Below are positions 9,226-17,604 of a DNA stretch of 64,000 bases, one piece after another. The notes under the pieces were generated by a model. It did not search any database and was not told the origin of the DNA. It saw only the letters and a list, made by a program, of their open reading frames with translations. The position numbers and the translations under genes were made by a program. The stretch's first letter is position 1. Each line of letters opens with the position of its first letter. This stretch comes from Longicatena caecimuris. Its GTDB lineage: Bacteria > Bacillota_I > Bacilli_A > Erysipelotrichales > Erysipelotrichaceae. The stretch lies in NCBI RefSeq assembly GCF_004341945.1, contig NZ_SMBP01000014.1:18172-82171 (forward strand), in the 5' to 3' direction.

Positions 9226-9984
9226 TTATCCGACAAATCCACCATCAACGGATAATACAGCACCTGTGATATAGGATGCCATATCACTGGCCAAAAACAA
9301 TATCGCATCGGCAATATCTTGCGGTTCGCCTAAACGTTGTAATGGGACATTGGCAGCCATCGCCTGAATGATTGTCTGATCTAACGCCTTTACCATATCG
9401 GTACTTGTAATGCCGGGAGCAACGGCATTCACACGTATGCCATCTTTGCCTAACTCTCTGGCTAAGGATTTCGTCATTCCATTCACGGCAAACTTACTCG
9501 TTGGATAAGCACTGCCCGAACGCTGTCCATAAAGCGATACCATGGAGCTGACATTGATAATCACACCTTTTCCTTTTTCCTTCATAACCGGTGCAACTAA
9601 ACGTGATAAACGAAATACTGCATCAACATTAATTTTTAAGACATCCAGAAAATGATCATCATCATAGGCATAAATAGAGGTAGCATCGGATACACCTGCA
9701 TTATTCACCAAGATATCCACACTGCCAAACTTTTCTGTAACATCCTTTAACATGGCCTGTACTGCCTCAACATCATGCAGATCAGGATGATAGCCTTTAA
9801 CAGGATACGTATGATCCTCTTCCATCAGCAATGCCATCGCATGATCTACCGTTTCCTGACGTGATCCCAGCATTGCGACCTTTGCGCCATTTTGTAAAAA
9901 ACTACGCACCGTTTCAAAACCGATACCACGTGTACCTCCGGTTACGATAACTACTTTTTCTCTTAATGATGTAAATTGATCCAT
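9226..9984 (-). CDS. SDR-family oxidoreductase, FabG-like
   Basis: 252 residues, classical short-chain dehydrogenase. The coenzyme motif is TGGTRGIGFE (TGxxxGxG), then DILVNNAG, the catalytic Ser in NVSSMVSLYG, and YPTSK with catalytic Tyr and Lys, ending in the PG motif VAPGITSTDM and ITGAVLSVDGG. It resembles 3-oxoacyl-ACP reductases and glucose-1-dehydrogenase types; no fatty-acid genes are nearby, so the substrate is open. It is transcribed alone, with its own promoter (10016-10044) and terminator. Confidence 0.9.
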   Translation of the reverse strand: MDQFTSLREKVVIVTGGTRGIGFETVRSFLQNGAKVAMLGSRQETVDHAMALLMEEDHTYPVKGYHPDLHDVEAVQAMLKDVTEKFGSVDILVNNAGVSDATSIYAYDDDHFLDVLKINVDAVFRLSRLVAPVMKEKGKGVIINVSSMVSLYGQRSGSAYPTSKFAVNGMTKSLARELGKDGIRVNAVAPGITSTDMVKALDQTIIQAMAANVPLQRLGEPQDIADAILFLASDMASYITGAVLSVDGGFVG

Positions 9985-10015
9985 AGGTATAAAACCTCCC
10001 TTATTTTATAACCAA

Positions 10016-10044
10016 ACTATAGCATATAACCTTTTCTATCACAA
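10016..10044 (-). promoter_or_regulatory. promoter of the SDR gene
   Basis: Minus-strand TTGTGA (10039-10044) and TATAGT (10016-10021) with a 17-base spacer, the -10 preceded by TGC (extended -10). The ribosome site GGGAGG follows before the ATG at 9984. Confidence 0.6.
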
Positions 10045-10234
10045 ACAAAACACAACTCCTATGCAAAAATAAAGACAAAAGATAACCATTGTATAGCTAT
10101 GGCATAACGATGATCCTATTCATAGGATATGTATCAGATATTGCCCTTATACCGTTTTTCAAACAATCCAAACAAAGAATCCTATTAACCATGTAACCCG
10201 TCTGCTTCCTGTAGGTTCCATTCTCACTGATTTA

Positions 10235-10252
10235 TGTTATAATATCACCATG
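10235..10252 (+). promoter_or_regulatory. extended -10 promoter placed directly on a start codon (leaderless mRNA)
   Basis: TG-N-TATAAT at 10235-10243 is followed only six bases later by the ATG at 10250. Transcription starting about seven bases after the -10 would begin on or next to the A of that ATG. No Shine-Dalgarno sequence can be seen before the start, and the next in-frame Met codon lies far inside the conserved protein. Confidence 0.6.
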
Positions 10253-10885
10253 CCAAATTTTAAACAAAAGCTTTTACTTTACTTCGCTACGATATCCGTG
10301 AGTACCTTGCTGATATCTAATCTAGCCGCTATAAAGCTATGGAATTTTTTTGGTATTGCTGTTGATGGAGGTGTCGTTGTCTTTCCACTCACTTATATCA
10401 TAGGTGATTTGATTGTGGAATTCTATGGAAAAAAGATTGCCAAAAATATTATTGTAGCTGGTTTTCTTATCAATATTCTAGCCATCATCGTATTTTATAT
10501 CGTCATTGCTTTACCGGCATATGATGGTTGGAACATGCAGAATGCATATGCCAGTGTATTCGGCTTTACACCACGAATCATTCTTGGTTCGCTGCTCGCA
10601 TATGTTTGCAGCAATCTATTGAATAACGTTATCTTCATGAAGTTAAAGAATCACGATGGCATATTTGCCAAAAGTTTTATTGCCAGAGCGTTAGGCTCTT
10701 CTGCATTTGCTCATATCCTGGATGCCTTCATCTTTGAAACAATCGCGTTTCTGGGTGTCCTGCCGTTCCATGAATTTCTGGCACAAGCGATATTTGCTTA
10801 TGTACTCGGCATCAGCTTTGAAGTTATCTTCTCCCCAGCTGAGGCCATCATCGCAAAAAGTTTAAAAGGAAGAATGATAGAATGA
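10250..10885 (+). CDS. queuosine precursor transporter (YhhQ/VUT family)
   Basis: 211 residues with about six membrane segments. ISNLAAIKLW near the N-terminus and the VFPLTYIIGDLIVEFYG stretch are the signature of the YhhQ family, which takes up queuine, queuosine or preQ bases. It overlaps tgt by 4 bases (ATGA). Together they form a salvage pair: import of the base, then insertion in tRNA. No preQ1 synthesis genes are in the window. The mRNA seems leaderless. Confidence 0.88.
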   Translation: MPNFKQKLLLYFATISVSTLLISNLAAIKLWNFFGIAVDGGVVVFPLTYIIGDLIVEFYGKKIAKNIIVAGFLINILAIIVFYIVIALPAYDGWNMQNAYASVFGFTPRIILGSLLAYVCSNLLNNVIFMKLKNHDGIFAKSFIARALGSSAFAHILDAFIFETIAFLGVLPFHEFLAQAIFAYVLGISFEVIFSPAEAIIAKSLKGRMIE

Positions 10886-12093
10886 CAGAATACAAAAACA
10901 ACAATACATTTAGCTTTGAAATCGTCAAAAAGATACCTGGAAAACTAGGAAGAGCAGGTATCATTCACACACCGCATGGAGATATTAAGACACCTGCTTT
11001 CATGTGCGTCGGCACAAAGGGTGAAGTCCGGTTTTTATCCATGCAGGATTTGCATGCTATTCAGGCACAGGCAATGCTGAGCAATGGATATCATCTGCGC
11101 AATGTTTCAGAAGAAATCCAAGCACAGAAAGGATTGGCCGCATGGTCTGGATGGAATGGACCTACTTTGACCGATTCTGGAGGATTTCAGGTTATGTCCT
11201 TAGGCTCCGGTTTAGGAAAAGTCGTCAGTATGGATCGAGAAAAAGAGGTTATCAATACTGATCCTAAGGATCGTTTAGCTATCGTAAGTGAAGATGGGGT
11301 ACAGTTTCATGATCCTTTCACTGATCAGGATGATTTTATCGGTCCAGAGGAATCCATGCAAATTCAATGTCGCATCGGTGCTGATATTCATATGGCTTAT
11401 GATGAATTAACTTCACTGGCAGATAGTTATGAATATAACGTCGAAGCTTTAGCACGAACGGAACGCTGGGCACTGCGCAGTTTAGCAGAACATAAAAAAC
11501 ACCGAGATGATTTAGGCTATCGTCAATCGCTTTATGGTGTTTTACAAGGTGGACGTTGGGAAGATTTACGACGTTCTACCGCACAAAAGTTTGCCAAGAT
11601 GGATTTTGACGGTTATGGTCTGGGCGGTGCTTTTCTAAAAGAAAGTTTAGGTGAAATCCTGACCTGGTGCTGTGAAGAATTACCAGAAAATAAGCCTCGT
11701 CATTTGCTTGGCTTATCTCATCCGGACGATATTCTCATTGGCGTAGAAATGGGGGCCGATACTTTTGATTGTGTTGCCCCAACACGTGAAGCAAGACATG
11801 GCAGGATCTATACGACCCATGGATATTATAGCTTATCAAAATTTGCGGATAGTGAAGAACTATTGGAACAAGGCTGTGATTGTCCGGTATGTAAAGCAGG
11901 TTGGACACGCGGACAGTTAAGAGCCCTCATGAAATCAGAAAAACAAGAAGACAAGCATACATATTATAATCTGGCATCGATGCATAACCTGCGTTTCATC
12001 ATTCGCTTAACAGAGCAAGCACGCCAAGCGATTCTAGATGGAACATATGCCGAATTTAAAGAAAACTTTTTAAAGAACTACTACCACAGATAA
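10882..12093 (+). CDS. tgt: queuine/preQ1 tRNA-ribosyltransferase
   Basis: 403 residues. It exchanges guanine 34 of GUN-anticodon tRNAs for a queuine-type base. TDSGGFQVMSL contains the catalytic Asp of the base-binding pocket; FDCVAPTREARHGRIYT contains the nucleophilic Asp; the zinc-binding CDCPVCKAGWTRGQLRAL with the later His/Cys region is present. Whether the substrate is queuine or preQ1 cannot be told; pairing with a YhhQ-type transporter suggests salvage. Confidence 0.94.
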   Translation: MTEYKNNNTFSFEIVKKIPGKLGRAGIIHTPHGDIKTPAFMCVGTKGEVRFLSMQDLHAIQAQAMLSNGYHLRNVSEEIQAQKGLAAWSGWNGPTLTDSGGFQVMSLGSGLGKVVSMDREKEVINTDPKDRLAIVSEDGVQFHDPFTDQDDFIGPEESMQIQCRIGADIHMAYDELTSLADSYEYNVEALARTERWALRSLAEHKKHRDDLGYRQSLYGVLQGGRWEDLRRSTAQKFAKMDFDGYGLGGAFLKESLGEILTWCCEELPENKPRHLLGLSHPDDILIGVEMGADTFDCVAPTREARHGRIYTTHGYYSLSKFADSEELLEQGCDCPVCKAGWTRGQLRALMKSEKQEDKHTYYNLASMHNLRFIIRLTEQARQAILDGTYAEFKENFLKNYYHR

Positions 12094-12095
12094 AC

Positions 12096-12130
12096 AGACA
12101 GTTGTATCCTAAGATACGATTGTCTTTTTT
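12096..12130 (+). terminator. intrinsic terminator after tgt
   Basis: Arms AGACAGTTGTATC and GATACGATTGTCT pair over 13 positions allowing two G-U pairs, with a four-base loop and a run of T residues at 12125-12130. Confidence 0.88.
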
Positions 12131-12353
12131 ACTGCCTAAAAATCATGTGCAAGGTTATTCGATAGGTGTATAAAAATTAGGCACCTTAACTAGAAAAGCA
12201 AAAACAAGATAAAAGAAAGCTATTTTATGAAAAACCGAAACAATTTCCTTTTTTATATCATCATATTATTAAAGAATACTTACTATTGTTATAATTTCTT
12301 CCTAATTTTCACCATAAAAACTTACTAAATTTCTGATTATCTTTTCATAAGTT

Positions 12354-12477
12354 GGTAAATGCCGATATATCCCGTATTTTAGGGCTTTATCGGTATTTTC
12401 TTTTTGGAAGATACCTTGCATAAGCTGGCATTTACCAGCATGAAAATGCAACCAAAAGTAGTAAATGAGTAGTAAAT
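12354..12477. repeat. integrase arm-type (DR2-like) repeats at the int end, and a terminator-like hairpin
   Basis: AAGTAGTAAAT (12456-12466) and GAGTAGTAAAT (12467-12477) stand back to back and match the 11-bp DR2 arm sites bound by the N-terminal domain of Tn916 Int. TGGTAAATGCC occurs at 12354-12364 and inverted at 12430-12440. Between them a hairpin (AAATGCCGATA / TATCGGTATTT, 12357-12400) is followed by TTTTCTTTTT. Apart from these and the preceding tgt terminator, I see no gene between 12131 and 12490. Confidence 0.6.
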
Positions 12478-12490
12478 ATACGTTCCGATA

Positions 12491-13681
12491 TTAACAAGCC
12501 AATCGTTCCAGTTCCGCTTTTGCGGATTGAAATGTACCGTGTGCATAATAGCCAAGTGTCATGGTTATGTTAGCGTGTCCCATGATATATTGCAGGGTGT
12601 TCGGGTTCATTCCCTTATTTGCCATGTTCGTGCAATAAGTGTGTCTTAATGAATGAGGTGTGATGTTTGGCAACTTGTCTTTGTGTGTCTTGTTGTATTT
12701 CTTAATCAGTCCTCTTAACATACCTACATAGTTTCCAGCAACTTTAGGCAAGCCCTCACGGTTCAAGAATAAGAAATTGCTGTAACCACCGACAATCAGC
12801 GGTTGAGCTTTCCCTCTGTTCTTTAATATTCGTTGGAGTGCTTGATAAGCTCTTTCGGATAATGGAAGTTCACGTTTTCCGTTTTTTGTCTTTGGAGTTT
12901 CAACATAGTAGCCGATTTCACTATCTTTCAATAGCTGGTGGTCTATATTGAGTGTTCTGTTCTGCATATCAATATGCGTTGTCAGTCCACAAAATTCAGA
13001 AATACGAAGTCCCGTTTCCAGAAGAAGCACAACCTCATCATAATACTTGCTGTAAATCTTATCCGTTTCCATAAAGGCAAGCAGGCGTTCTTCCTGCTCT
13101 GGCGTAAGAATAACTTTCGGCTCGGTATCATCTTCCAGAACATCACTTAGCTTAAATTCAAACGGGTTCTTTCTGATACAGTCGTCTTGTATCGCCATAT
13201 AAAATGACGCTTTCAAGGAACGCTTATAGTTGTCAATCGTTTTGTAGGCATATCCTTTTTCACTCATTCTGATAGCCCATTCCTTAGCGTCCGACTGCTT
13301 GACGGTATCAATCGACCTCATACCCAAAGGGTCATTTTTCAGAGCGTTCATGAGATACTGTCGTCCTTTTTCGGTATTTCGTTTGATATTCTTTCTCTGG
13401 TTGTTTTTCTTGTCGTAGAGCTGGCAGACAGTCATTTTACCGCCGATTGTGTCGATACCGTCGTCAAGGTCTTTTTTAATCTTTGCTTCTTTTTCCCTCA
13501 ACGATATATCATCACGCTTTCCAGCAGGTGTCTTGTCTGTCGGTACAAGTTTCCAAGAATAAATAAACTGTGGTTTCCCGTATATATCGGTATATTTGTA
13601 AACGTATCTTCCGTCTTTTCGCTGGCTCTCTCCATTTCGTAAATTGCGATTTTTACTGTCTTTTCGTTTTACATTAGACAT
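12491..13681 (-). CDS. int: tyrosine recombinase, Tn916-type integrase
   Basis: 396 residues. The N-terminal arm-binding domain (GESQRKDGRYVYKY) and core domain closely resemble Tn916 Int. The catalytic set is complete: R226 in TGLRISEF, K264 in TPKTKNG, H343/R346 in HSLRHTYC, H369 in MGHANITM and Y379 in GYYAHG. It cuts and joins the element ends with Xis help. The start is supported by a GGAAAGGAG site in front of ATG 13681. Confidence 0.95.
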   Translation of the reverse strand: MSNVKRKDSKNRNLRNGESQRKDGRYVYKYTDIYGKPQFIYSWKLVPTDKTPAGKRDDISLREKEAKIKKDLDDGIDTIGGKMTVCQLYDKKNNQRKNIKRNTEKGRQYLMNALKNDPLGMRSIDTVKQSDAKEWAIRMSEKGYAYKTIDNYKRSLKASFYMAIQDDCIRKNPFEFKLSDVLEDDTEPKVILTPEQEERLLAFMETDKIYSKYYDEVVLLLETGLRISEFCGLTTHIDMQNRTLNIDHQLLKDSEIGYYVETPKTKNGKRELPLSERAYQALQRILKNRGKAQPLIVGGYSNFLFLNREGLPKVAGNYVGMLRGLIKKYNKTHKDKLPNITPHSLRHTYCTNMANKGMNPNTLQYIMGHANITMTLGYYAHGTFQSAKAELERLAC

Positions 13682-13709
13682 AGTGTAAAGCTCCTTTCCG
13701 TCATGGAAT

Positions 13710-13752
13710 GAGCCGTGATACGCTATGCTTTATTATACCATACTCACGGCTC
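13710..13752 (-). promoter_or_regulatory. int promoter inside a 9-bp inverted repeat
   Basis: Perfect arms GAGCCGTGA (13710-13718) and TCACGGCTC (13744-13752) flank a minus-strand TATAAT (13732-13737) that is preceded by TGG, an extended -10 box. It lies between xis and int. The palindrome can act as an operator or as an RNA hairpin that separates int expression from xis read-through. Confidence 0.55.
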
Positions 13753-13759
13753 TATGACA

Positions 13760-13966
13760 TTAGATTTCGTCCAATGTATCTATGATTTTTTCAAATTGTT
13801 TTCGCTTTATCTGAATACGGTTGCCGTTCACAATAACCCAGCCAGCGTCAATATTTTCTTCGGCTAATTTACGCAATTTCTTTTCGCCAATGCGGAAGTA
13901 TTTAGACGCTTCTTCAATCGTCAGCGTATATTTTTCCCAGATAGGCACATCAGTATTGTTCATCAT
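13760..13966 (-). CDS. xis: excisionase
   Basis: 68 residues, closely similar to Tn916 Xis. A winged-helix DNA-binding protein of the MerR/excisionase type ([20 protein letters not shown], then [17 protein letters not shown]). It directs Int toward excision by bending the element ends. It lies just before int in the same direction. Confidence 0.93.
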   Translation of the reverse strand: MMNNTDVPIWEKYTLTIEEASKYFRIGEKKLRKLAEENIDAGWVIVNGNRIQIKRKQFEKIIDTLDEI

Positions 13967-14337
13967 CTATGCACCCCCTTTACTGTGTGCTGTTTTTTAC
14001 AAGCAGGCAGACGGCTTTGGAAAGCTCCATTAGTATCTCAACTATTCCCATTCTTGTGGGCAGAACCGCACCATGCGGACGTATCATTATTCTGTGAGGA
14101 TAGGTCGTGGCAAAACGACTTTTCCAACAGTCGCTCTCGGATCACTGCGTGGGTCGCTCGCTTTATTTTGAAAAGGTCGTGGCGTACAGTCCCCGTGGCT
14201 CGCTATCTCACAAACGTATCTGTCTGCTTTATTCAGTTGTCAAAGAGCTGTGGCGAAAGCGTGTTGCTTTCATGTAAAAGTAGGTGCAGAGCAGGAAAGA
14301 GGGGATTGAGCAAATCATGCTCTGCGGTTACTGCTTA
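13967..14337. other. non-coding stretch between orf8 and xis
   Basis: 371 bp with no convincing gene on either strand. On the minus strand it contains AGCTCTTTGACAACTGAATA, a string that resembles the spacer sequences of Firmicute rRNA operons. Base composition is clearly more GC-rich than the cargo. It may be a long untranslated leader of xis, but I find no clear hairpin. Confidence 0.4.
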
Positions 14338-14586
14338 TTATTCTTCTTCGATTTCTAAAGCAATATCAAACCCTAAAATCATTTTGATAAGTGCTTCTCT
14401 GATAAGTCCTTTCAATTCCATATCTACAACGATATAGACATTTCCATATTCATCATAGAGTGGACACAAACAGCATTTTGATATGTACGGGTCATAAAAT
14501 GCCAGTATCTTTTCAATCGCTTTTTCGTCCCCGTCCATAGCTTGCGAAAGCAAGTAGTAGGACGGCTTCTTAAATGTGTGTAGCAT
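14338..14586 (-). CDS. helix-turn-helix protein, Tn916 Orf8-type
   Basis: 82 residues with SYYLLSQAMDGDEKAIEKIL at the N-terminus, the helix-turn-helix form typical of Tn916 Orf8. In Tn916, Orf7 and Orf8 together promote expression of the transfer operon. It follows orf7 after seven bases. No promoter of its own is evident. Confidence 0.85.
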   Translation of the reverse strand: MLHTFKKPSYYLLSQAMDGDEKAIEKILAFYDPYISKCCLCPLYDEYGNVYIVVDMELKGLIREALIKMILGFDIALEIEEE

Positions 14587-14592
14587 TTGCTA

Positions 14593-15009
14593 TCATTTCT
14601 CCTTTAGTAATTTTTTCATGAGTGCCAATGAGTTATGCCGATTTTGAAATACTCCACTTCTGGAAATATTCTGCTTTTTTGCAATTTCTTCATTGTTCAT
14701 TTCCAAAAAATAATACATTAGCAAAGTTTCACGGTTACGCTCGGACAACTGTTTTAAGGCTTCTGCCAATTCATCATCATAGACACGAATATCATTACCG
14801 CATACATTGAAAATTGTATAATCTGTTTCGTAGTCGTCCCAGACAGCCAGCTTTTCAACAACGATTTCTGGAAGATCACAAAATGAAATTTCCTTTTCTT
14901 TTCGTCGTTTCAATCCTTGCTGGTAGTCTTTAACAACATGACGGACAACTTTCTTCAAACAACTTTCAAAACGGCATTGAACTGTTTTCTGGAAGTCAGA
15001 CGGTTTCAT
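14593..15009 (-). CDS. sigma-70-like regulator, Tn916 Orf7-type
   Basis: 138 residues from ATG 15009, supported by AAAGGGGGTGA just upstream. The C-terminus is a sigma region-4-like helix-turn-helix (LSERNRETLLMYYFLEMNN then EEIAKKQNISRSGVFQNRH). In Tn916 Orf7 is part of the positive loop that activates excision and transfer. A 154-bp stretch of this gene (14692-14845) recurs with two mismatches at 20021-20174. Confidence 0.85.
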   Translation of the reverse strand: MKPSDFQKTVQCRFESCLKKVVRHVVKDYQQGLKRRKEKEISFCDLPEIVVEKLAVWDDYETDYTIFNVCGNDIRVYDDELAEALKQLSERNRETLLMYYFLEMNNEEIAKKQNISRSGVFQNRHNSLALMKKLLKEK

Positions 15010-15132
15010 AATCTCACCCCCTTTCCTGCTATGACTTGAAAAGTGGTTATCCCTCTTTCCGCACCATATAGGGAATGGCAGATGTGATTTGTTAAGTTGA
15101 AATCCAAAAAAATTGAAAAAAATTTTTGCATT

Positions 15133-15168
15133 AAAAAAGCCCGCACAAAACATATAGTTTGTACGAGC
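15133..15168 (-). terminator. terminator/attenuator in the orf7 leader
   Basis: On the minus strand GCTCGTACAAAC - TATAT - GTTTTGTGCGGGC (15139-15168) is followed by six T residues (15133-15138), 120 bases before orf7. It would stop transcripts arriving from the cargo. In Tn916 attenuation upstream of orf7 couples transfer to tetracycline; here the hairpin is kept although tet is gone. Confidence 0.75.
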
Positions 15169-15211
15169 CTTTAAAGCTGTATTGCATTCAATTTTTAATA
15201 AAGTTTTATTA

Positions 15212-15241
15212 GATTGTGTTTGATTGTGCTTGATTGCACTT
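15212..15241. repeat. three tandem 10-bp repeats in the orf7/orf9 intergenic region
   Basis: GATTGTGTTT, GATTGTGCTT and GATTGCACTT follow one another without gap. The period equals one helical turn, so copies face the same side of DNA. The position between the orf7 leader and the orf9 remnant is where the Tn916 Orf9 repressor acts, so this could be an operator array. Confidence 0.5.
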
Positions 15242-15312
15242 AAAGCCTTCCATAACGTTAGCCCCCTTAAAGCACTTTCTTAAGTATCTAAAAACATTAT
15301 TTTACAGCATAA

Positions 15313-15480
15313 CAAATTTTAATAAACCTTGATGAATATTTCTATCCGGCGGAGAAAGTTTCAAAAAGTACAGCTCGCCGACAGATAGAAATATCACTTG
15401 ATTTATTGAGTGATAACGAATTAAAAATCATTCAAGGTACGATTGACGGTATCGTAAACAACAGAGAGAGCAAGAAGTAA
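15313..15480 (+). pseudogene. truncated Tn916 orf9-type repressor (C-terminal remnant)
   Basis: A plus-strand frame, open from 15313 to the TAA at 15478, encodes 55 residues matching the end of Tn916 Orf9 (LDEYFYPAEKVSKSTARRQ, compare DEFFLPAS..VKSTRRLQIE). The N-terminal helix-turn-helix is missing and there is a stop directly upstream. Orf9 normally represses the orf7 promoter, so its loss should loosen control of transfer. Confidence 0.7.
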
Positions 15481-15533
15481 TCAGCTTCTTGTTCTCTTTT
15501 TGTATAGCTTTACCGCTTACCAGATAACAAATA

Positions 15534-15580
15534 AGAGCCGACAATCTATAAGTTATAATAACCTATAAATTATCGGCTCT
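15534..15580 (-). terminator. long hairpin overlapping the 3' end of the KTR gene
   Basis: Arms of 21 bases with three mismatches begin AGAGCCGA and end TCGGCTCT, spanning 15534-15580 and including the stop codon of the KTR gene. A near-identical hairpin follows the KTR pseudogene at 23650-23696. No clear T-run follows, so it may be a processing or weak termination signal. Confidence 0.5.
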
Positions 15581-15755
15581 GCGTCTTTGCGTCTGGCTCT
15601 TTGATAATAGTTACTTTTCCATGCTTTATATTGATTAAAGTTTCTGTTTTGCATTTTGGACAGAACAAAGGAAAATTTATCAGTTCCGTATCTTCTCGTA
15701 TCTTTGTGCGTGTCTTGTTATTGCAAATGGGGCATAAAACCCATGATTGTTTCAT
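15570..15755 (-). CDS. cysteine-rich KTR domain protein (Tn916 orf6-type)
   Basis: 61 residues with two CxxC pairs (LCPICNNKTR and FCPKCKTE), a small zinc-ribbon fold. The KTR motif in CNNKTRTKIRED names the family, which commonly follows tet(M) in Tn916-like elements. Function is unknown. The gene lies at the inner edge of the cargo; a broken second copy is at 23686-23877. Confidence 0.8.
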   Translation of the reverse strand: MKQSWVLCPICNNKTRTKIREDTELINFPLFCPKCKTETLINIKHGKVTIIKEPDAKTQSR

Positions 15756-15771
15756 TACAGAAATACCACCT

Positions 15772-16392
15772 TCATTTTAAGAGTTCATCATAGTATTTTA
15801 CGTTTCCAGTCGAGTAATAATTATAAAAAGCAGTAACTTTCTTGTCAGAATATACATTAAGGCTCTTTAGGATATTTTTCGTCCATTCTAATGAACCTGC
15901 CGAACTTGCTGTTACTAAGTTTCTGTCTAAAACGGAATTAGAACAAACATACAAGCTCTGTCCTGCATAGTTTCTTGAAAAGAATCTTAGATATTCCAGA
16001 GAATTACTCGTGTGTTTAAATTTATCTAATATACCATAATCAGCAAGTGCGAGTGTTGCTCCACAAATAGCACCTACTAAAATGTTTTTGTTCAAACATT
16101 CTTGTGCTTTTTCCAATATTTCTTGATTTTCTTTATTTCCCCAAGTAGAAGAACCCGGTAAAAGCAGAGCTGTACTAGCGTTGAAATCAACTTCTGATAT
16201 AGTATAATCTGGAATAATTGTTAATCCACCTATAGTTAAGACGGGTTCTTTATCAAAACCGACTGTCTTTACTTCAAATTCCTTAGTTCCATTTTTTAAT
16301 AATTTTTCCATACTGAACGCTTGTAAAATATAACCAATTTCGCATTCCGCCATGTCGTCTAACAAATATACATATACTTTTTTCATTTTCAC
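15772..16392 (-). CDS. DJ-1/PfpI-family protein (class I glutamine amidotransferase-like)
   Basis: 206 residues. VYVYLLDDMAECEIGYIL holds the conserved Glu after strand 1, and VGAICGATLALADYG contains the nucleophile-elbow cysteine (C109 region), followed by NSLEYLR. Members act as glyoxalases, deglycases or stress proteins; the closest look is the YoaZ-type. It sits downstream of the WYL regulator with a 64-bp gap, probably under its control. AT-rich codon use differs from ICE backbone genes. Confidence 0.8.
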   Translation of the reverse strand: MKMKKVYVYLLDDMAECEIGYILQAFSMEKLLKNGTKEFEVKTVGFDKEPVLTIGGLTIIPDYTISEVDFNASTALLLPGSSTWGNKENQEILEKAQECLNKNILVGAICGATLALADYGILDKFKHTSNSLEYLRFFSRNYAGQSLYVCSNSVLDRNLVTASSAGSLEWTKNILKSLNVYSDKKVTAFYNYYSTGNVKYYDELLK

Positions 16393-16456
16393 ATCTCCTC
16401 ATATTTTCGATATGAGAAAATTATATAATAGAAATAGTGACAAATGTATGTCACTA

Positions 16457-17371
16457 TTAAGTGAGATTTTTCTTTATTTTGCTGATATGAGCTAACACCT
16501 TTTCTTTGTATTTTTGAGGGGATAATATTTTTACTTTATCGCAAAGTCCCAAAAGGATTGAGAATGTTATAAAATCATTTTCTTTAATCTCAATTTCTCT
16601 TATAAAACATTCATTAACAGTTTCAACAATTTCCCCTTTAAAATATTCATTAACTAAAGCATCTATTTCTTGTTTATAAGATAGAGTAACAGTAATATTT
16701 GTCTGATTGCGTCTTTTTTCAAAATCAGATAAAAGGTTAGCTATATTATCTTTGGTTTCAAAAAGTTCTTTTGTTAAAGAAATATTTTTCATTCTGACCA
16801 CTTTGAACATATGATAGTCATTTTTAGAGGTGTCATATCCAAAAACATACCATGAGTACCACCTATAATATGTGTGTAATGGGTTTAGAAAAACTTTTTT
16901 TGTATGTCCTGCTGAATTAGTATATATAAATTTTATAGTTCTTTGTTCTTTTGTTGCTTTATTGATTAAGTCTACGCACTTCATAATTTGCGGACTTTCC
17001 GTTACAACAGAGAAATCAACATCTGGAAGTGCATTGATATTTACATCATTATAGAGATGTTTCATTTTTTCGTAAGTTTCAATAACCTTTTTATTTCCGT
17101 AAACAGTTCTTAGACTATTTAAGGCAAGCAAAATATATTCTTTATTGTTGCTGTCAATAATTTTTTCATCAACCTTAAAATCTTTATTTATTATATAGCC
17201 ACCATTTACACCTAATTCAGAATAAATCGGAATACCGGCAAGAGTTAGTGTGTCAATATCTCGTAAAATCGTTCTGCGAGATACTTCAAACTTTTGTGCT
17301 AATTCATTTGTTGTTACACACTCTCTATTTATTAAATAAAAGATTATTCCTATCAGACGTTCTATTTTCAT
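16457..17371 (-). CDS. WYL-domain transcriptional regulator (YafY-like)
   Basis: 304 residues. The N-terminal helix-turn-helix ([33 protein letters not shown]) is of the HTH-11 type; the middle WYL domain shows [23 protein letters not shown] regulators sense small ligands or nucleic acids. The start overlaps the stop of the small upstream gene (ATGA), so it is translationally coupled to the MATE pump gene cluster. Confidence 0.88.
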   Translation of the reverse strand: MKIERLIGIIFYLINRECVTTNELAQKFEVSRRTILRDIDTLTLAGIPIYSELGVNGGYIINKDFKVDEKIIDSNNKEYILLALNSLRTVYGNKKVIETYEKMKHLYNDVNINALPDVDFSVVTESPQIMKCVDLINKATKEQRTIKFIYTNSAGHTKKVFLNPLHTYYRWYSWYVFGYDTSKNDYHMFKVVRMKNISLTKELFETKDNIANLLSDFEKRRNQTNITVTLSYKQEIDALVNEYFKGEIVETVNECFIREIEIKENDFITFSILLGLCDKVKILSPQKYKEKVLAHISKIKKNLT

Positions 17372-17604
17372 ACTTTCAGCCCTTTAACTGCTTTCTTTGT
17401 AATTGTGTAAATATATTCCTCTGGCGTAGGGCGTTTATTTCCAAAATATTTTTTGAAATTTGCCTGCACCTCTGGATCGGTGCTGTTCATAGCTTCATCA
17501 ATCGTTGCCTCAATATCAGCCCGTACATCAGCCAATGAAACACTGCCAGCTTTTGCACCTGCTTTCAATGCTTTTTTTATATCTCGTTTTTTTAATCCTA
17601 TCAT
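17368..17604 (-). CDS. small protein with Spo0A C-terminal-like domain (copy 1)
   Basis: 78 residues: a basic N-terminus ([20 protein letters not shown]) and then a segment resembling the end of the Spo0A effector domain ([36 protein letters not shown], compare KPTNSEFIAMVADKL of Spo0A). It may bind DNA. It overlaps both neighbours by ATGA junctions, sitting between MATE and WYL genes. A second copy lies at 23913-24137 and a fragment at 21453-21584. The domain call is by eye. Confidence 0.6.
   Translation of the reverse strand: MIGLKKRDIKKALKAGAKAGSVSLADVRADIEATIDEAMNSTDPEVQANFKKYFGNKRPTPEEYIYTITKKAVKGLKV

Noticed and set aside
10129..10249. preQ1 riboswitch upstream of the queuosine transporter
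   Set aside because: The promoter lies only six bases before the start codon, leaving no room for a leader, and no preQ1 aptamer pattern was seen.
13985..14437. 150-codon plus-strand ORF opposite orf8
   Set aside because: No ribosome site, no recognisable domains, and it runs antisense into orf8; judged a chance frame.
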